The notes below the pieces were generated by a model. That model was not told the origin of the DNA. It saw only the letters and a program-made list of their open reading frames with translations, and searched no databases. Positions 1 through 7,084 of a stretch of DNA of 7,084 nucleotides are shown in pieces. Position 1 is the first letter of the stretch. The number at the start of each line of letters is the position of its first letter. The DNA is from an uncultured Bacteroidia bacterium (lineage in GTDB: Bacteria; Bacteroidota; Bacteroidia; Bacteroidales; Prolixibacteraceae): positions 1-7,084 of the forward strand of contig CAIOOC010000618.1 in NCBI GenBank assembly GCA_903859795.1, read 5' to 3'. Position numbers and translations under genes: made by a program.

Positions 1-2
1 AT

Positions 3-155
3 GCTAACTGGCGTGAAGACCTTGAGTCACATGTTGATTTTGACGGTTGGAAATATTACAGTGCTAAAGAATTTAGTGCTACAAATCCTATCACCTTTGA
101 TAGTAGTGCAGATGTAGAAATTTTATTCTGTTCATCAGGTTTTAGGTTCTTTTAA
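3..155 (+). CDS. C-terminal end of an unrecognised protein (partial, 5' end outside window)
   Basis: The plus-strand frame starting at base 3 is open from the window edge to a TAA at 153-155, giving about 50 residues that begin ANWREDLESH and end FCSSGFRFF. The composition looks protein-like: charged, with aromatic residues spread through it. The competing frame starting at the ATG at base 1 ends after 38 codons and gives a monotonous Leu/Val/Ile-rich peptide, so it is less likely. I do not recognise the family and assign no function. The stretch is AT-richer than the neighbouring glycosidase genes (45 G/C in bases 1-120 by hand count). It converges on the Tat-exported gene, with 28 bases between the two stops and no GC-rich hairpin there. 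The fragment is too short to exclude a chance open frame. Confidence 0.5.
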   Translation, partial: ANWREDLESHVDFDGWKYYSAKEFSATNPITFDSSADVEILFCSSGFRFF

Positions 156-183
156 AAATATATTGCGATTAGGGTCAGAAATT

Positions 184-2481
184 TCAAAACCCAACTTTTG
201 CACTAAATATTAAATTTTTTCGGGGAATATCCCAGTGCAGCGAACCGAAATCTGCAGAAATGGTGGCATTAGATGTTTTATCAACCGATTTAATCTTTAA
301 ACCTTTTGGCAGCCGGATATGGATTGCAAGCCATTTTGCGGCGAAATTTTCATCGAGAGATATTTCTCCGGTGACTTCTGAAGAGGAGGCTTCATATTTC
401 ATTTGGTAGCTGATTTTACCAAAGTGGGTACACGCATCATCGATTCCTAAAGGTTTTCCTGAACCAAGCCAATCGCGGTCTGTCCCCAAAGCAAGGCTTA
501 ACCCTTCTCCATTTTCAAGAACCAATAAATCACGAATTACACGGACAACAGCAACTGGTGTCCAGAGATGTTGCCTGTCGCCAGAACATTTAGTCGTGCC
601 AGGTTCCTGGCCACGTTCTTCACACCAGGTAATGAGCGGCGTTGCATGGTTAAGTGTCGAATAGAGATATTTTGCTGCCGTATCCCCGTTCCCTCTTGCC
701 AGATGTGCTTCAGCAACGTTGTCGAGTGTAATAGCAACCCAGGCGCCTTCTGCCATCCATCCGGTGTGGATAGGTTGGCCTCCGGCGCTGATGTTTGCCT
801 CTATTTTCCTGAGTGTTCCCGTGACTAATTCATGATCGGCAGGCAGCAATGAGCAAGGGGTCAGGATGTTGAGCGCTCCCCAGCAGCTGCCTGTTGTTTT
901 ACCCGGTACGCCGGGAATCCAGCGGAATTCCTTCTCCTTTATTGCACCCTTATCCAAGGCCTCCATCAGGTCTGCGTATGCCGTTTCATAAATTTTTTTC
1001 AGTTCACCGGTATCATTTGCCCTGCCAAGAATTTGAGCAGCTTCAAGAGCGCACCGGTCGGCATAAACCGACCAGATATTGTGTGGAAAGAAGACTCCGT
1101 AATTATCATCATCGTTCATAAGTCCGCAATCGCCAAACCCTCGGGGCATCAGCCCATAGGTTGCAGATTTCCTGTTTTCACTTACTCTCATCCTTGATCG
1201 CTGGGTTTCCTGCCACCTCGAATTTGCCAGCATATGCGGATAAACTTTTGAAAGCCATACTTTATCATTAGTTAAGCGGTAGTGTTCCATTACTGCCCAG
1301 GTTTTAAAACCTGCAGCGGCCCAAAAAGTGTGGCACCACCCTTTCCTGTCAGCCCAGCAGCCGTCCGATTCCTGCATCCGGATTGAAAATGCTGATTCCT
1401 GCTCTGATTCCTTATGCAACCCATTTTGATCCAGGGCAACAGCAACAATCAGCGGTTCTCCCGAATTTCCTGCACGATACACCTCCGTTCCGGGGACACC
1501 GATAATATTCCCGTCGGCCAGTGGTTCACGCATAATAAACAGGTCTGCAAGGCAAGCCTGGTAAGCATCTGAAACACCCTTGTCAGGGATAATTATTTTG
1601 GAGGCCCGTTCCAATAAGTTTTGCCATTCCAGTTTGGCCTGAACCATCTCCCTTTCCCAATTTTGTTTGCGTAATGCAGGGAGATCAGCGGAATATCCGC
1701 AATAGGGACGGATTATCCAACCCTCTCTTGTTTCCCTGGGTTTCAGATTCCAAACCAGGATCATCTTTTTCGGTCCCGGAGGGGATTCATCTTTTTGCAA
1801 AGAGTACGAATCGGCACCTACTCCGAGGATAAGAATGCGATCGGCCCTTTCGTTCCAGCCGGCCAAAATATGATCCCCCTGGTTCCATTTGGGGTCAATC
1901 CACGCAGGGTTCTCTCCCCAATTCCCAGATTCACAGCGGATCACAAACTGGTGCGTTTTTGAATCGCTGTTTGTAACCGAAATGTGGGCCAATGTGGCTG
2001 TAATTCCGCCAAGTACTTCCAGTTTAACAGACCCTGACGGATTTTCATAAACATTCTCCAGAGCAGGAAGTATGTCATCCAATCGTGTCCATCGGCTGTT
2101 TGTAAAAGGTTTGCCATCAATTTCGGGGGTAACCTGAATATTCCATGATGCGGAAGGTGTCCGAAATGCAAGTGGCGGATAATTGCCCATCGTCAGATTG
2201 TCATAGCTCCACGACATCTTTATCGTACCGGGTTTAACATCAAGTAAGGTGCGGTCGCAAGCATCCGGTCTGCCTGTGGTGATTCTGTGAGGAGCCCCAA
2301 AAGCATACAAAAAATCGACCTTTGATACCTTAGTCATAGCAGAATTTTTGAAGTTGAGCCCATCAGCTGCAAAACCCTCAAAAGCCCTGACTTTTCCAAA
2401 AGCAGCCGCCCCAATTGCTGTTCCACCGATCTTTAAAACATCACGGCGGGTCAATTCAGACCATTTTTTTTTATCCTTCAT
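184..2481 (-). CDS. Tat-exported six-hairpin (alpha/alpha)6-barrel glycoside hydrolase-like protein
   Basis: A complete 765-residue protein, probably a periplasmic glycosidase. Residues 1-40 form a twin-arginine signal: a charged start, TRRDVLK at 11-17 with the RR pair at 12-13, then a Gly/Ala-rich hydrophobic stretch. Residues from about 45 to 270 look like an N-terminal beta-sandwich. From about 300 to 655 the sequence is helical and Trp/Gly-rich, as in six-hairpin glycosidases, with PHNIWSVYADRCALEAAQIL at 466-485 and GWMAEGAW at 574-581. The tail from about 660, with IHIRLPKG at 720-727, resembles the C-terminal beta-sandwich of GH78-like enzymes. Candidate catalytic acids are D457-D459, E578 and E621-E622, but none can be assigned from one sequence. 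The start is fixed by an in-frame TAG two codons upstream. No clear Shine-Dalgarno is seen. Exact CAZy family unknown; a rhamnosidase-like or GH63/GH116-like activity is possible. Confidence 0.72.
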   Translation of the reverse strand: MKDKKKWSELTRRDVLKIGGTAIGAAAFGKVRAFEGFAADGLNFKNSAMTKVSKVDFLYAFGAPHRITTGRPDACDRTLLDVKPGTIKMSWSYDNLTMGNYPPLAFRTPSASWNIQVTPEIDGKPFTNSRWTRLDDILPALENVYENPSGSVKLEVLGGITATLAHISVTNSDSKTHQFVIRCESGNWGENPAWIDPKWNQGDHILAGWNERADRILILGVGADSYSLQKDESPPGPKKMILVWNLKPRETREGWIIRPYCGYSADLPALRKQNWEREMVQAKLEWQNLLERASKIIIPDKGVSDAYQACLADLFIMREPLADGNIIGVPGTEVYRAGNSGEPLIVAVALDQNGLHKESEQESAFSIRMQESDGCWADRKGWCHTFWAAAGFKTWAVMEHYRLTNDKVWLSKVYPHMLANSRWQETQRSRMRVSENRKSATYGLMPRGFGDCGLMNDDDNYGVFFPHNIWSVYADRCALEAAQILGRANDTGELKKIYETAYADLMEALDKGAIKEKEFRWIPGVPGKTTGSCWGALNILTPCSLLPADHELVTGTLRKIEANISAGGQPIHTGWMAEGAWVAITLDNVAEAHLARGNGDTAAKYLYSTLNHATPLITWCEERGQEPGTTKCSGDRQHLWTPVAVVRVIRDLLVLENGEGLSLALGTDRDWLGSGKPLGIDDACTHFGKISYQMKYEASSSEVTGEISLDENFAAKWLAIHIRLPKGLKIKSVDKTSNATISADFGSLHWDIPRKNLIFSAKVGF

Positions 2482-2484
2482 TAT

Positions 2485-2687
2485 CTAGTTGATTTTATCT
2501 ATATAATAATCCCATGTAGTTTTGGCAATATCGGCAATGATTTAATTCCATAAATGGCAACGCCTACCTCCGCATGTTTAGATTGAATGATCTGATTAAT
2601 TTTATGCTTTAATGTCGCGGATTGTCCCAAGGTTATGTTTACAAAACCTAAAAACAATATACTTATTATAATGCGCGGATTTTTCAT
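2485..2687 (-). pseudogene. Class A beta-lactamase (PER/VEB-like) remnant with large internal deletion
   Basis: The ATG at 2687 opens a signal peptide ending near ITLGQ (residues 18-22). It is followed by LKHKINQIIQSKHAEVGVAI (26-45), which matches the first mature segment of PER/VEB-type class A beta-lactamases as I recall them. After residue 48 the frame continues as an unrelated tail and stops at 2499-2501. From 2541 to the TAG at 2485-2487, a different frame reads IIADIAKTTWDYYIDKIN, which closely resembles the C-terminal end of VEB-type enzymes (recalled, not searched). Both ends are present, but the roughly 200-plus residues between them are missing, including the SxxK, SDN and KTG catalytic motifs. 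The join lies near 2541-2546. The 62-residue product cannot be active. GC is about one third across 2521-2700 (59 of 180 by hand), lower than the flanking glycosidase genes. It sits between the GH36 and Tat genes on the same strand. Confidence 0.8.
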
Positions 2688-2721
2688 CAGATTAAATAGT
2701 TAATATAAAATAGTTTTCAAC

Positions 2722-4812
2722 TTAATTTATTTTGTGATAGTGAATTAACAAAGATGCCGGTTTCTGAGGAATTGTCAGCTCGATTCCTTCCAACATTTCA
2801 CGTCCCGACTTTTGGATGTGTAAGCCATAATCTTCAAAAAATAATTCATACGTTCCATCTGTCTCAACTCCCGAAAGTTTGACTGAAATCGATTCTGCAT
2901 TAGCTCCACCGCGCCGAAAGGCAATAATTATTCCGTCGTTCAGTGCAGGGCGGTTCATCTGGTAAGCCAGCCAGACATTATCACCTGTATTGTTCCTGCT
3001 TTGGGTAAGGGGGTAGTATTCACAGTAATAATAGGGACGCAGGTTCTTGAAATCCTGAATCCTTTTTTGGATTGCCGGTATTGGCTCCGATGCCTTTCCT
3101 GTAACCTCCCAGTTCATTACTGCAGTAGCTCCCAGACCTGATCTTAACGTGTAATTATCTGTTTTGTATATAGCAGTGCCATGAATCGGAAGGTAAAAGT
3201 TTAGTCCGTAAGTATGACACTGGTATCCGTTTGGTTCACCGTACTGGTAATCTGTACGCCAAAGCGGAGAGCTCCGGGAAGTTGTTTCCAGATCGAGCCG
3301 TCGTCCACCACTGGCGCAATTGTCAATCAAAAGATTAGGAAAACGGGACAATAAGCTGTCCCAGAAGGCATAGAGGCCTTCGATATGCCTGATTTCCGAG
3401 ATGCCGATTCGCCCTGGTTTGTCATTGGCTTCCCAGTAGGGCATTGGATCGAAATTGAAATCCTGTCTGTAATTGTCAATCCCTTCATTTTGGAGTAAAT
3501 CACCAATAAGCCTGGTTAGCCAGGCAAGTGCATCTTTATTTCCGAGGTCAAAAAGGTAGTTGTCGTTTCCTTTAAGTTTTATCAACCATTCCGGATGTTC
3601 TTTATCAATCATCGATCCCGGGCTGACGCGTTCTGGCTCAAACCAAACCATAAATCTGGCACCGGTGGCATGCACTGCATCTGATACCGGCTTCAACCCA
3701 CGCGGGAAGCGCTCCTTATCAACAGTCCAGTTACCGACATTCTGCCACCATCCCCCTTTGGCCTTGTCCCATCCGCATCCGGTGTACCATCCGGCATCGA
3801 GCCAGAATACCTCGGGTAGAATCCGGAACTGCTGGTACCGTTTGACAAGCGCCACAGCAAATTCTTCGGTTAAACAATTGTATTCACCGCAAGGCTCAGG
3901 ATCGCCGTAATCAAAGCTTCCGGATAATGGATATTCAGCATATTTCCCATTTATTTTGCGGGAATGATGGGCAAGGATAAACTGCCTGAACTGATTGTGG
4001 CCCTTCATACGGTCAGCCCCTTTCCAGAATAAGAGGCTGATTTTAGGTGTACGGATCTCTTCGGAAGGGTTGAGGGCTAACTGCATCTTCTCCATTCCCG
4101 ATTGTAGAGAAACGCTTTTTTCATCAGACTGTAAGATATTGGCATACCATTTTCCGGTCCAGCCAACGGCCGCGACAATCCCCTGCCCGCCAGGCACCTC
4201 AATATTAAAGAATGGGAAAGCGGTATTGTCAGATGATCGGCCCCCAACGGGTGTCATGTAAATGGGTTTTCCAATCTTCATTGTCTCATCAATTGGTTGA
4301 AAATCATTTCGTTGAGCATCACTTCCTCGGTTATGATGAAGCGTAAAGATTCCGTTTTCTTTTGAATTAAATGAAAAGTCAATTGCCGCCGCCTTTTCAA
4401 GAAGAGGTGAATTTTTTCCAGACTTATTTGAGAATTTAATCACCCATTCAACAGCCGGAAAATCGTTGAACGTCGTAACGATGCATTTAACGACCAATCC
4501 ACTTTGAGGATCAGAATATAAAAAGGAAGTTTCATCAGTATCCAAATCTGATGGCATAAGTTTTTCGGTTTCAAACTGCCAGGTACTTATAAATTCGTCT
4601 GATCTTTTCCCATTAAAAATAAACGAAAACGGAGGGGTCTTTCCTTTGGCAAAATGCTGACTGACCCATTGTTTTACATCTGTTATATTTTGAGGAATAC
4701 GGTTTTCTGTCTGACCGATGGCATTACTGTACATTCCGAATATAAACAATACGAATAAAAAATGAAGTCTTTGTCTGAAATACATAAAAGAGGCGTAATT
4801 AGTTAGTTTCAT
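2722..4812 (-). CDS. Secreted GH36-type alpha-galactosidase (clan GH-D)
   Basis: A complete 696-residue exported enzyme expected to hydrolyse terminal alpha-galactosides, or a related alpha-linked sugar, with retention of configuration. A Sec signal peptide occupies residues 1-34, ending near SNAIGQ. Residues from about 60 to 290 form the N-terminal beta-domain and from about 310 to 610 the TIM barrel, followed by a short C-terminal beta-domain. GH36 landmarks in order: WLDAGWY (337-343), MVWFEPERV (388-396), YRQDFNFDP (448-456), and DNCASGGRRLD (497-507) followed by WRTDY (518-522). By family analogy D451 is the nucleophile and D521 the acid/base. The YRQDFN form differs from the KWDxN form of classical alpha-galactosidases, so the specificity may differ. 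Met10 is an alternative start that also leaves a good signal peptide. The 99-base upstream gap shows no clear Shine-Dalgarno and no Bacteroidota-type promoter match that I could find. Confidence 0.88.
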   Translation of the reverse strand: MKLTNYASFMYFRQRLHFLFVLFIFGMYSNAIGQTENRIPQNITDVKQWVSQHFAKGKTPPFSFIFNGKRSDEFISTWQFETEKLMPSDLDTDETSFLYSDPQSGLVVKCIVTTFNDFPAVEWVIKFSNKSGKNSPLLEKAAAIDFSFNSKENGIFTLHHNRGSDAQRNDFQPIDETMKIGKPIYMTPVGGRSSDNTAFPFFNIEVPGGQGIVAAVGWTGKWYANILQSDEKSVSLQSGMEKMQLALNPSEEIRTPKISLLFWKGADRMKGHNQFRQFILAHHSRKINGKYAEYPLSGSFDYGDPEPCGEYNCLTEEFAVALVKRYQQFRILPEVFWLDAGWYTGCGWDKAKGGWWQNVGNWTVDKERFPRGLKPVSDAVHATGARFMVWFEPERVSPGSMIDKEHPEWLIKLKGNDNYLFDLGNKDALAWLTRLIGDLLQNEGIDNYRQDFNFDPMPYWEANDKPGRIGISEIRHIEGLYAFWDSLLSRFPNLLIDNCASGGRRLDLETTSRSSPLWRTDYQYGEPNGYQCHTYGLNFYLPIHGTAIYKTDNYTLRSGLGATAVMNWEVTGKASEPIPAIQKRIQDFKNLRPYYYCEYYPLTQSRNNTGDNVWLAYQMNRPALNDGIIIAFRRGGANAESISVKLSGVETDGTYELFFEDYGLHIQKSGREMLEGIELTIPQKPASLLIHYHKIN

Positions 4813-4911
4813 TGTCGTTATATTGAAGGTTTTGATTTAATAGTGAACACGTTTCCAAATTATTTGATAGACACATAAGTGACCGATTGACTTAATAAAT
4901 GGACTAAATTC

Positions 4912-6633
4912 CTATTTTTCTTCCGGCCCATAATAAAGAGGCAATGCATGGAGCGCTTTCATCTTCGTCCTGAATTGTTTCCGGTAATCAAAAAGCTGCA
5001 TAAAGTCTGATTTTTCCTTTTGAGTCATTTCAGAAAACCCTTTATCGTCGCCCCAGCCATTGGTAAACACAACCGGCGTATTGTAGGCATAAACACCAAA
5101 AACTGTGTAGGCGAAAAATTTTATTGGATCCCAGTTACATGACCACAACGTGTTCCGATAATTGGGGAAGATTCCATACGACCAAAAATGTGGATTGGAA
5201 TGTGAATCCTGATAAGTTCCATCGCTGACAAGAGCATATGGCGGAACATCTTTAGACCAGTCCGGGCCAATGCAGTCGGAAGTGAAAAATGCCTTGTCGG
5301 GGCCAAAAGTATGAAGCATCGCAGCAAGTTCCTTGATTAGCCTCATCTGAATACGGTCAATATAACCGGGAAACTTGTCAGTTCCCAGGTTCCCTGCCTG
5401 GATATAAAAAGTTTCGTCCCAGACAAATCCATCGATGTCATATCCAAATTCGGTGAATAGGGCCATGGCATAATCGCGGTAAAAATCTGCATGGCGTTTG
5501 CTGGCAATATTCCTGTGATAAGGTCCGCCGATGACATCGGGCCCGTTCCATCCCCCTTCCTCAAGGACATCTTCCTGCCTGAAATCGGGTAATCCCTTGC
5601 TGGATAATACTCCATCGGCAAAATACATAAGCACGCGGTAACCCCTTTTCTTCGCATAGGAGATTCTGTCATGCAGATCTTCAAGGGATAAATCCATTTT
5701 TGTAATCCGGTTATTCCACTTTTTATCCAGTTTTCCTGTTTTTTCATCGAAGCAGTATCTCCCCACAATATCGTACCACCCATGTAAACAAAGTGCAATT
5801 TTATGCCTGTCGTCCGGGGTTGTAATTCTTGTAAGCGAATCGATATCATTGTACCAGCCACGGCACTTGTCGCTCATATAATCATAGCTGATCAAGGCTA
5901 TCTCTTTTGCCCAATCCGGGCCCTGTGGCACTTCCTTTAAAATGGTCTGGTAGAAGAAGTCCATTCCGGAATCCAGGTTATCAATACCTTCTACCTGAAT
6001 AATCGTTCTTTTCTCGATTTGATCCTCAAGACCAACCTTCTTAGGGTAACTCCATTTTATTGTTCCGGTTTCAAACAAAGAGGTAAAATACGGATCTGTG
6101 TAAATGGCAGTCCCTTTTTCTCCTATGATAGTAATAATCACTGGAATTGCGAGATCGTTCGAATACTTTTCGGGGATACCGGCACATCGGTAACTTGCTA
6201 TTTTCAGCCCGGAAAGCTTGTCTCTTTCGCAAATCGTTCCATTTTTCAGGGGCATCAGGATATGATCGAAATTTCCAAGTGCTTTCACCGGAAATGATAC
6301 GCCCAAATCTTTCGTTAATTTCCCTGCTGATGAAATCTCAATTTCATATTTAACGACCTTATTTGTCCGGATATAACTGACCTCAGCAATTAACTCAATT
6401 TTCAGATCTGCGATTTTCCCGTCAGAATAGGTACTACGGCTTTTTTGTGATTGAATGTCATACTGATAAGATGTCTCTGCCATTTCAATCCGATCTTTCC
6501 CATATTGAATAGTGATGGTATCAGGCAGATACACCAGTGAACTAACATGATTCTTTGAATTTCCTGCTCCAGTTAAAGCGCTGAAAATACAAAAGGAAAA
6601 TATCAAAAAAATTTTGAAGTTTGGTTTTGTCAT
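4912..6633 (-). CDS. Secreted TIM-barrel-like glycoside hydrolase, family not recognised
   Basis: A complete 573-residue protein. Residues 1-24 look like a Sec signal peptide (lysine, hydrophobic core, SALTGAG). Cys15 lies within the hydrophobic core and is not a lipobox. Residues from about 35 to 235 read as a beta-rich N-terminal domain. From about 240 to 560 there is an alternating strand/helix pattern typical of a TIM barrel: ISYAKKRGYRVLMYFADG at 324-341, then DIDGFVWDETFY (399-410), FFTSDC (449-454) and VVFTNGWGDD (521-530). The acidic cluster D401, D406 and E407 at a predicted strand end, and D453, are candidate catalytic residues. This layout recalls clan GH-D or GH31-like alpha-glycosidases, but I cannot assign a family. 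The protein stops soon after the barrel, with little room for the C-terminal beta-domain such enzymes often have. The start is 30 bases after the sulfatase stop, which suggests cotranscription. Confidence 0.68.
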   Translation of the reverse strand: MTKPNFKIFLIFSFCIFSALTGAGNSKNHVSSLVYLPDTITIQYGKDRIEMAETSYQYDIQSQKSRSTYSDGKIADLKIELIAEVSYIRTNKVVKYEIEISSAGKLTKDLGVSFPVKALGNFDHILMPLKNGTICERDKLSGLKIASYRCAGIPEKYSNDLAIPVIITIIGEKGTAIYTDPYFTSLFETGTIKWSYPKKVGLEDQIEKRTIIQVEGIDNLDSGMDFFYQTILKEVPQGPDWAKEIALISYDYMSDKCRGWYNDIDSLTRITTPDDRHKIALCLHGWYDIVGRYCFDEKTGKLDKKWNNRITKMDLSLEDLHDRISYAKKRGYRVLMYFADGVLSSKGLPDFRQEDVLEEGGWNGPDVIGGPYHRNIASKRHADFYRDYAMALFTEFGYDIDGFVWDETFYIQAGNLGTDKFPGYIDRIQMRLIKELAAMLHTFGPDKAFFTSDCIGPDWSKDVPPYALVSDGTYQDSHSNPHFWSYGIFPNYRNTLWSCNWDPIKFFAYTVFGVYAYNTPVVFTNGWGDDKGFSEMTQKEKSDFMQLFDYRKQFRTKMKALHALPLYYGPEEK

Positions 6634-6663
6634 ACAAACAGCGTTTTATAGGTTACTGTGCTT

Positions 6664-7084
6664 TTATCTGGAGGAATTGGTATCGTCAGGCCATTGAGCA
6701 ACTTTGCCACTCTTTTTCTCAAAGGGCCTTTGTGCATCAACCTTCCTCAGATAATCTCCGAGCAGTTTGGACAGTTGTTTCACTTTAGCTGGTTCAGAGC
6801 CCGCAAGGTCATTCTTCTCTCCAATGTCTTGTTTGATATTAAAAAGTTCAGATTTATGGTTTTTGTACCAGTAAACCAACTTCCAATCTCCACTCCGGAC
6901 TGTACTTGTTGTGCCTATTCCGGGACCGATCGGCCCCCATTTGTTCGGGAAATGCCAGAAAAGGTTACGATTCCCGGCCGATGTTCCTTTTTGCAAAAGC
7001 ATTGGAACAAAACTTTTGCCATCGACAATTTGGATGGTTTTGTAATTTTTAATACCCGCAAGTTCAAGGATAGAAGGGAAGAAG
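6664..7084 (-). CDS. Sulfatase (alkaline phosphatase superfamily), C-terminal part only
   Basis: The minus-strand frame is open from the window edge and ends at TAA 6664-6666, giving the last 139 residues of a larger protein. The visible start, FFPSILELAGI, followed by QIVDGKSFVPMLL, is the segment before the C-terminal subdomain of type I formylglycine-dependent sulfatases. WHFPNKW, then TVRSGDWKLVYWY and SELFNIKQDIGEKNDLA, are typical of that subdomain. Such enzymes hydrolyse sulfate esters on glycans after export. The catalytic Cys/Ser-x-Pro-x-Arg motif and the metal ligands lie upstream, outside the window, so activity and subfamily cannot be judged. The internal ATG at 7002 is not a start, because family-like sequence runs through it. 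The protein ends with a polar Lys/Ser/Asp-rich tail of about 25 residues. It is the most upstream gene seen in the probable operon. Confidence 0.9.
   Translation of the reverse strand, partial: FFPSILELAGIKNYKTIQIVDGKSFVPMLLQKGTSAGNRNLFWHFPNKWGPIGPGIGTTSTVRSGDWKLVYWYKNHKSELFNIKQDIGEKNDLAGSEPAKVKQLSKLLGDYLRKVDAQRPFEKKSGKVAQWPDDTNSSR

Noticed and set aside
1..117. A 38-codon plus-strand peptide from the ATG at base 1
   Set aside because: It is a short Leu/Val/Ile-rich frame overlapping the more protein-like frame starting at base 3, with no supporting signal.
2499..2687. A genuine 62-residue small secreted protein
   Set aside because: The first 48 residues match the start of class A beta-lactamases, and the adjacent other frame matches their end, so a decayed gene explains the region better.
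3560..3910. A 116-codon plus-strand open frame opposite the GH36 gene
   Set aside because: It is antisense to the conserved GH36 catalytic region and has the Ser/Pro-rich look of a reverse-strand shadow.
4813..4911. A promoter or terminator in the 99-base gap between the two glycosidase genes
   Set aside because: I found no convincing Bacteroidota -33/-7 pair and no GC-rich hairpin followed by a T run.
5343..5861. A 172-codon minus-strand open frame inside the TIM-barrel gene
   Set aside because: It lies entirely within the 573-residue gene on the same strand in another frame, resembles no known family, and its composition is what a shifted reading of the real gene would give.
6664..7002. 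Reading the sulfatase fragment as a complete 112-residue gene starting at 7002
   Set aside because: The same frame continues upstream to the window edge with typical sulfatase sequence (FFPSILELAGI, QIVDGKSFVP), so the ATG is internal.

Overview
The window looks like part of a carbohydrate-degradation locus from a member of the Bacteroidota. This is inferred from the gene content (a sulfatase, an alpha-galactosidase-like GH36 enzyme and two further glycosidase-like proteins, all exported), from the AT-rich starts without clear Shine-Dalgarno sequences, and from a PER/VEB-type class A beta-lactamase remnant. No 16S rRNA or marker gene is present, so the genus cannot be named.

Layout: almost everything lies on the minus strand and reads from high to low coordinates. 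The order is: C-terminal end of a sulfatase (7084-6664, cut by the window edge), a Sec-exported TIM-barrel-like glycosidase of unrecognised family (6633-4912), a Sec-exported GH36-type alpha-galactosidase (4812-2722), a broken class A beta-lactamase (2687-2485), and a Tat-exported six-hairpin (alpha/alpha)6-barrel glycosidase-like protein (2481-184). Gaps are 30, 99, 34 and 3 bases, which fits one transcription unit. At the far left, a short plus-strand reading frame (3-155) ends convergently 28 bases from the Tat gene's stop. It is the tail of an unrecognised gene.

How the genes may work together (inference): the sulfatase would remove sulfate esters, and the GH36 enzyme would release alpha-linked galactose or a related sugar. 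The two unassigned glycosidases would cut other linkages of the same branched, probably sulfated glycan in the periplasm. No SusC/SusD pair, regulator or transporter is visible, so the substrate is not settled.

The most notable feature is the beta-lactamase remnant. The signal peptide and first mature residues, and the last 18 residues, are both recognisable, but they lie in different frames and are joined directly, so nearly the whole catalytic domain is missing. No RNA genes, insertion sequences, CRISPR arrays, riboswitches or convincing terminators were seen, and no stretch over 300 bases lacks a gene.
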